From contig JAMPEH010000082.1 in the NCBI GenBank assembly GCA_023665245.1, forward strand, positions 1-8,981: a DNA stretch of 8,981 bases, read 5' to 3'. Of the stretch, positions 1 through 7,200 are shown piece by piece. Position 1 is the first letter of the stretch; each line of letters begins with the position of its first letter. The stretch is from Muribaculaceae bacterium (GTDB taxonomy: Bacteria; Pseudomonadota; Alphaproteobacteria; Rs-D84). The translations under genes and the position numbers were made by a program. The notes beneath the pieces are model-generated. The model ran no database searches. It saw only the letters and a program-made list of their open reading frames with translations, and was not told where the DNA came from.

Positions 1-1
1 C

Positions 2-1261
2 ATGATGGTGGGCGACTACTACCTGTCCTTCGACCGCACCTACAACCGCCATATCCTGGACTACCGCTTCAGCTACGAGCTCAAGGACGACGGTACGGGC
101 AAGCTGGCCGTCTACGCCGACGCCACCACCTCCTTCGACCTGATGAAGGCCTACGCCGACAGCTACTATCCCGACTACTACCAGGGCGTGACCTACAGCA
201 AGTATTACGACATCGTGCTGGAGGCCCTGAAGGCCGGCCAGACCAACGATGGCGATTACGCTGGCCTGAGCCAGGCTGACCTGGAGGCCGCTACGGTCCT
301 GATCTTGAAGGATGACGACGCCACGCTGCGCTCCACCTATCAGGTCATCACCGACAGCTACAGCTACCGGGTCACCTACGCTGACGTTCTGCGTAACGAG
401 AGCTACACCACCAAGATCGCCAACGAGGCCGCCCAGCTCACCTCCGAGGCCAAGGCCAAGGAGACCATCTGGGTCACCATCGGCGAGAAGGACAATATCA
501 CCTACGAGATCTACGACAAGCCCACCACCGAGCCCGGCGCCACCAAGGTCATGAGCGGTGTGCCCACTGAGGACATCATCTACCGCGGCGTCAGCCTCCA
601 GGGCAACGGCCAGTTCCTGGCCCGGGTGGTCTACTACGACTCCCTGCATATGATCCATGAGGTCAGCTTCACCTTCTCCGTGCCCAGCAGTGTGGGTACC
701 CCCGAGTCCGACGACGCCAGGGCCTACGCCATCGATATGCTCAATAAGATGGCGCCTGCCGACGACGGCTACCAGGGTGATCCCAAGACCACCAAGCGGC
801 TGATGGATGTGGACCTGGATGTGACAGTGGTGGTCAAGGACGCCTTCGTCTACGATCCCGTCAACCAGACCATCACGCCCATCAAGGACGGCAAGTACGC
901 CTATAAGAGCAGCCAGCTCAAGTGGACCAATGGCGTGAGCACCGAGTACCGCGCCGGCGCCCAGAGCTTCGTCGAGGGTTCCACCGGCTACCACTACGCC
1001 TATGATAACGGCGTCCAGGTCATCTACCTGGCCGACGGCAAGCAGATCGTGGTGCCCAGCGCGGGCAACCTGGTGGTGAGCGACGGCGCGCTGAACATCC
1101 TCAGCACCACCGCCATCACCGGTATGGACCCGGCGCAGGTCTACGACCGCCAGGACTACATGCGTATCCCTGTGGAGCTCTACGTGCCCAACACCGGCTT
1201 CAAGCTGGACTACTCGGCCACCTACCACATCCTCTCCCACGATGCCACCCTCAAGCCCGGC
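2..1261 (+). other. N-proximal part of the visible protein: unassigned, mixed helical and beta-rich
   Basis: Residues 1-420 do not show the clear opening and closing strands of the later modules. Residues ~1-42 look like beta strands with many aromatics. Residues ~43-105 look partly helical and are Tyr-, Ala- and Leu-rich. Residues ~106-235 return to alternating beta pattern, ending in strands such as HEVSFTFSVP. Residues ~238-250 (DDARAYAIDMLNKM) look like a short amphipathic helix. Residues ~262-420 are again beta-rich, with strands such as LDVTVVVKD and GVQVIYLADG. I do not recognise a family. It may be one or two diverged sandwich domains, or a distinct domain preceding the tandem array. 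Confidence 0.5.
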
Positions 1262-4200
1262 AAGTGGGGTGTGGACATGGGTGTCCAGGGCTACGATCCC
1301 GACTACGTCAAGGCCCGCATCCAGCCCACCGACCCGGCCTACGAGTACAGCTACGACTTGCCCAACGCGGTCCGCGAGGTCTACATCTGGGCTAACATCA
1401 ACCACGACCACGACAACACCCAGGCCGGTATCTCCCTGTACCGCCAGGTGGGCAGCGACTGGGTGCTCCAGGTGAGCAACGTCACTAACCTCCACCAGCT
1501 GGTGAGCCTGAATGTGGGTGTCAACGACTTCCGCATCGTGGTCACCTCTGAGCTGGGCGACACCGAGACCTACCTCATCCGGATCAACCGGGCTGGTGTG
1601 GATCTGGCATTGGAGTACGTCCGCGTCAACGGTATCCCCGCCATCTACGAGCCCACTACCGACAGCTACTTCGCTTACGTGCCCAAGTTCGCGCCCAGTC
1701 TGGGCAACCGGCCCACCGTCACGGCCCAGGCCGTGGACCACAAGTACGGCATCACCACCATCTGGAACTCCCTGGTCCACGACGTCAACAAGGCCGGCGA
1801 CATCAACCCCGCCGACGGCGCGTACATTGGCCGCGAGGCCAAGCTCAGCGGCGTGACCCTGCGCAGCGAGTATGAGATCGGCACCACCGATCCCAACACG
1901 CCCATGCAGATCATGGTGAGCATGGAGTCTGTGGACGTGACCCGCCGCAGCTACGACGGGCCGCTGCCCGCCGACCAGTACCCCGCTGACATGAACGACG
2001 AGGACGGCACCCTGATCACCCGGGACGCCAACGGTTACGTGCTCATCAATAACAACGAGGGCATCGTCACCAAGACCGCCGTGACCTACGCCATCGAAAA
2101 CGGTGAACTGGTGACCACCACCACCAAGACCCAGTACCGGGTGTACAACCTGAACCTCATCGAGGTGGAGAGCGATCTGGTGGGCGTCATCGTGGATAGC
2201 CACTACGGCACCTTCCTCCCCGTGGACGGCGACCGGGATAACCCGCGCACGGCCAAGTGGGACGAGAACGAGGACTGGTACAACCCGCCCGCGGGCTACG
2301 AGAGCGTGATGAACGTCATCTCCAAGCGCAACACCGTGGACAAGGGCGTGTCCATCCCCGACGATGACCGCACTGTCTTTGGTACCTACGTGGTCGGCGT
2401 GCCCAGCAAGACCAAGGAGGTCTCTATCCGCGTCAACACCCTGGTGAACAACGACAACGACCTCCAGCAGGTGAAGATCGGCGCCACGCCGTGGCGTGTG
2501 GCCGACCGCGCCACCGGCCAAGGCGGTAAGCCCACCAACAACTTCACCATTGAGGGTATGCTCAAGCTGGTCATCCCCGACGATGTGGACTACATGGAAG
2601 TGCCCATCTACCTCACCTATAATAAGTACAACGAGTCCGACCCGGGCATCCTCTACATGCTCCACATCTACCGCTACAGCAGTGACGCGTATCTGGCCAA
2701 CCTGGAGGCCGAGACCCCCGGCCAGTACACCGAGTCCGGCAAGCCCACCCCGCTCACCACCAGTCCCGTGTTCCAGGCCCTGCCCGGCTACCCGGCCTAT
2801 GACATTACCGTGGAGAGCAACGTGGAGACTGTGGACTTCACCGACATCCTGCCCAACGAGGGCTCCACCGAGACGGTCCAGGTCCAGTACGGTATCCGTC
2901 ACTGGGACGCCACCGCCAACGGCGGCGCCGGCGCTTGGGTGGACCAGACCAGCAAGAACTTCTTTACCCAGAGCCAGCTGGATGGCAAGGTGGACATCTA
3001 CACCAGCGCCACCACCACCAAGACCATCGAGCGCGAGCACCTCATCTCTGTGGTGGAGGACGGCTTTGGCACCACCAAGGTCACCTACAACGAGACCCCG
3101 GGCGACGCCAGCGGCGTGCGGACTGAGACCATCACCGCCACCGAGGCCGAGATCACCTTCGTCAGCGGCGGCGTGGACGTGACCTACACCGTGCCCTTCA
3201 GCGCCATCAGCAATCTCACCCGCGACGCGCAGGGCACCGTCCTGGGCGTGGACATCAATGACCCGGTCCAGGGTCTGAACCTCACCCTCACCCAGGGCGC
3301 GGACGGTCCCATCACCATCGCCTTCAACAAGGCCACCCGGGACCGCTACGAGCTCCGGAACGTGGTCACCCAGCCTGGTGTCACCCGCATGAACATCAAG
3401 GTCACCTCGCAAGACCGCACCGTCAGCCGGGAGTACACCGTCACCATTATCCGCAAGACCGATCCCAACGCCGCCAAGCTCCGGGACATCCAGATGTTCC
3501 AGGGCGTGGAGGAGGTCGTCAACTCCGACGCCATCAGCCAGGGCCTCACCGCCATGGAGAACCTGAAGCCTTCGGACTACTACGACTTCTCGCCCGTCTT
3601 TGACCCGGACAACGGCCGGTACTACTTCGCCGTGCCCGAGCTGATGACCGGGGACATCTACCTCAACCCGGTGACCTACAGCGACGCCACGTACCAGATC
3701 GTCATGAACTCCTACCGCAACGGTCAGCCCCAGATCGCCAACTGGGATGTCACCGACCGGGTCATCATCGTGCCTGCTCTGGGCCCGGGTGAGACCTTCC
3801 AGGTGGAGCTGAAGATCACCCGCACCGGTGCCAGCGGCGCCCTCACCGGCGGTTCCACGGACTACACGCTCTACTTCTACAAGAACGACATCACCGAGCG
3901 GACCATCACCGCCACCAACAACCTGAAGGACCGGGTGGATTACAGTCCCTTCAGCGACCTGAAGCTGGACGGCCAGCCCTTGACCCGCAACGCCGCCAGC
4001 ACCGCCAACGCCAGCGACCACAACTTCTACTACAACACCACCGGCTCCCAGGTCAAGCTGAGTCTCAACCTGTTCAGCCTGGCGGCCAACAACGGCGGCT
4101 ACAAGGTCTACTGGAGCAACATGCGTACCCAGGATGCCATCACCGGCGAGACCGCGTGGAACGAGATCGCCAACCTCACCGGCGTCACCACCCTGGACCT

Positions 4201-7200
4201 GGACGGCAACAGCACCTGGTTCGTCCTCAAGGCCACCGACGGGGTCAACAAGTTCTACAGCTCCATCGCCGTCTACCGCGATCCGGGCGACGCCCACGAC
4301 ACCCACCTGGAGAACATGTCTGTGAGCAAGCCCACGGTGCCGCTGTTCCGCGACAACCTCTATGAGTACTTCGCGGCGGTGGACGTGGAGACCGGCACGG
4401 CCAAGATCATCGCCCAGGCCAAGACCAGCGGCAGCTACCTCACGGAGCTGCGCGTGCGCAGCGTGGGCGGCGAGTACCTGGCTGGCGACATCCTCAGCAA
4501 CGGCGCCCGCGTGGAGACTGGCGACATCCCGCTCCACCAGGGCAGCAACCGGGTCACCGTTACCGTCAAGCACGTGGTCATGGATACCGCCGCCACCGCT
4601 GTGGCGCTGGACGGCGAGATCACCAAGCCCACCGAGGACCAGCGCACTTACAAGCGGGCCTACGAGGTGGAGCTCTATCTGGCCGGTGAGACCGCCTACA
4701 CCGTGGATAAGGACACCGAGGGCAACTACGAGCAGACCTTCGTGACCGACACCAGCGGCAACCCGATCGAGACCTACGTGCCCGTCCACACCGCCTCCGG
4801 CGCTGAGGCCGACAACCGCCTCAACCGCGAGGAGCGTCTGGACACCGCCGACATCATCTGGATGGATTACACCACCGGCGGCCACCTGACGCCCATCTGG
4901 AACAGCGACCTTGTGGACTACTTCCTGAGCTATCCGTACTACTCCGACCAGTACGAGGTGGAGTACAAGACCGACAAGGATGGCAACATCGAAGTCGATC
5001 CGTCGGGCAATCCCATCCCGCTGGTCAACGAGTACGGCCTGCCCGTGCCCAAGCGCTATCCCGTCGGTCACGAGAAGGCGGGTCAGGTGATGTACCTTGT
5101 CAACGACCACCTTGAGCTGAAGGCGACCCTCCGGCCCGAGGAGGTGGACCGCGCCACGGTCAGCGTGGACCTGGTCACGGTGGACCCGGTCACCAAGGAC
5201 AAGACCTACTACGCCAACGAGACCCTCAACCGCGATCCCATCACCGGCGAGTTCCGCTACACCATTCCCAAGCTCCACGAGGGCGAGAGCCAGATCTTCT
5301 TCACCGTTCAGGTCAAGGGCAAGAAGCTGGTGGACGGCACTACGGTCTTTACCGATGACTTGGTTACCGAGAAGCACTACATGATCACCGTCTACCGCAA
5401 CCGCACCGACCACTATGAGATGCCCAACGTGGCTGAGAACACCGCCATCCGCGTCAACGGTACGGGCCTGTTCGCCACCGAGACCTTCGGCACCATCCCC
5501 GACTTCGATCCGGAGATCAACTTCTACTACCTGAACCTGCCCAACGAGGCTCGGGATGTGGAGCTGAGCGTGGAGCCCGGCGTGTTCACCAAGATCACCG
5601 GCTCTGTCCAGACCCGCGCGTACTACACCGTGTACGTCAACGGCAAGACCGTGCTGGCCAGCGACTTCACTGCGGGTCTCTACAATCCCATCGCCATCCA
5701 CGACCTGATGGTGGGCGACAACACCGTGGAGATCGACATCACGGTGCCCGGTCAGGCCACCAAGTACTACACCTTCATCCTCAACGTGGGTGACACCGAG
5801 CAGCAGGCGCTGGATGCCACCGATTGGCCGCTGCCCAGCATGGACGACATCCGCATCAACACCACCCTGGGCGGCGCGCTGGGTACCGATCAGGTGCTCA
5901 TCCCCGGCTTCCACACCGACATCCACTACTACAACGTGGTGGTGCCCTACGAGATCAGCCAGGTCTACGCCTACGGCGAGGCCCACGACGCAGGCGAGCT
6001 GCGTATCGCCAGCATCAACGTGGACGATGTCCGCTGGGATGCCACCACCGCCGACAAGCTGTCCGCCAATCTGGCCGGCTGGCGCGAGATCCCCATCCCG
6101 CTGAAGGTGGGCAACGAGAACAACATCGAGTTCGTGGCCTACGGCCGGGATAAGGACGGCAACGTCACCGACACCATGGTCCGCTACATCGTCAATGTGG
6201 TCCGTCTGCCCGAGGGCTACATGGCGCCCGAGCTGGAGTTCCTGGGCGTGGACGAGGGTACCATGACCCCCGCCTTCCATGGCCGCACCAACAACTACTA
6301 CGTCACCGTGCCCTACGATGTGGAGAGCGTGAACGTGGAGTCCTTCGGCACCACCTATAGCCAGATGGGCCTGGTCAGCAATGACCCGAACCGGCCCGCC
6401 AGCTTGGTGAAGATGACCGGCGGCGACTCCGTCAGCGTGGGCAGGGCCCTCTACGTGGCCGACTCCAAGGCGCTGGAAGTGGGCGACAACATCATCCGCG
6501 TCTACCTCTACGACGTGCGTGACATCCCCGATGGCGGCTATCCGTTCTACATCGGCGTCTACTCCCTGACCATCCACCGCGAGGCCGCCAACGGCGTCAT
6601 CATGGAGCTGGGCGACAGCCAGCGCCAGCAGACCGACGCCAGCGGCAACCCGATCTTCGAGTCCGACGGCACTACGCCCGTCATGGAGACCATCCCCGCC
6701 ATCAGCGTCCAGCGTGTGGACAAGGACGGCATCGCCCACGACCACCAGCTGAACCTGCCCTACGAGTTCAACGAGTACACCAACTACCTCTACGTGGAGC
6801 GGGACGACAAGGCGGTCATCCTCCGGGCCAACGCCATCCACCCGGACAACATCGTCACCATCGACGGCGTGGTCCAGCCCGCCACCGGCGGCGTCACCGT
6901 GACCCTGCCGGAGGACAACACCAGCGTGGTGGTCATCGCCGTCACCGATCCCAAGACCGACACCACCAAGCGCTACACCATCACTGTCGTCCGGGGCCGC
7001 AGCGAGACCGAGGCCGCCGCCACGCCGATGTATGGCTACAACTGGCCCAACGTCATCACCGGCATCCAGGTCACCGGCACCACCACCGCCGCCGCCAGCA
7101 CTCTGGCCGTGGGCGGCGAGGTGAAGGTCAGCCCGTACATCGGCACCATCACCCTGGCCAGCGGCGAGACCTACACCGGCAAGCTGGTGGACGTGACGGT

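Noticed and set aside
2..7. ATG ATG at the window's left edge as a translation start
   Set aside because: No upstream sequence is available, and the following residues (GDYYLSFDR) do not form a signal peptide. They are more likely internal methionines.
2114..2130. ACC ACC ACC ACC AAG ACC run as a microsatellite
   Set aside because: Only four identical codons; Thr-rich stretches with the preferred ACC codon are common across this gene, so no slippage tract is supported.
2414..2421. AAGGAGGT, a perfect Shine-Dalgarno-like sequence
   Set aside because: It encodes Lys-Glu-Val within the long frame and no suitable start codon lies 5-10 bases downstream. It could cause a translation pause but does not mark a gene start.
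2496..3182. A 228-codon open frame on the + strand in another phase
   Set aside because: Its translation is low-complexity, Pro/Ser/Thr/Arg-rich, as expected when GCC/ACC/GGC codons are read out of phase, and it lies wholly inside the long frame that encodes coherent beta-sandwich modules.
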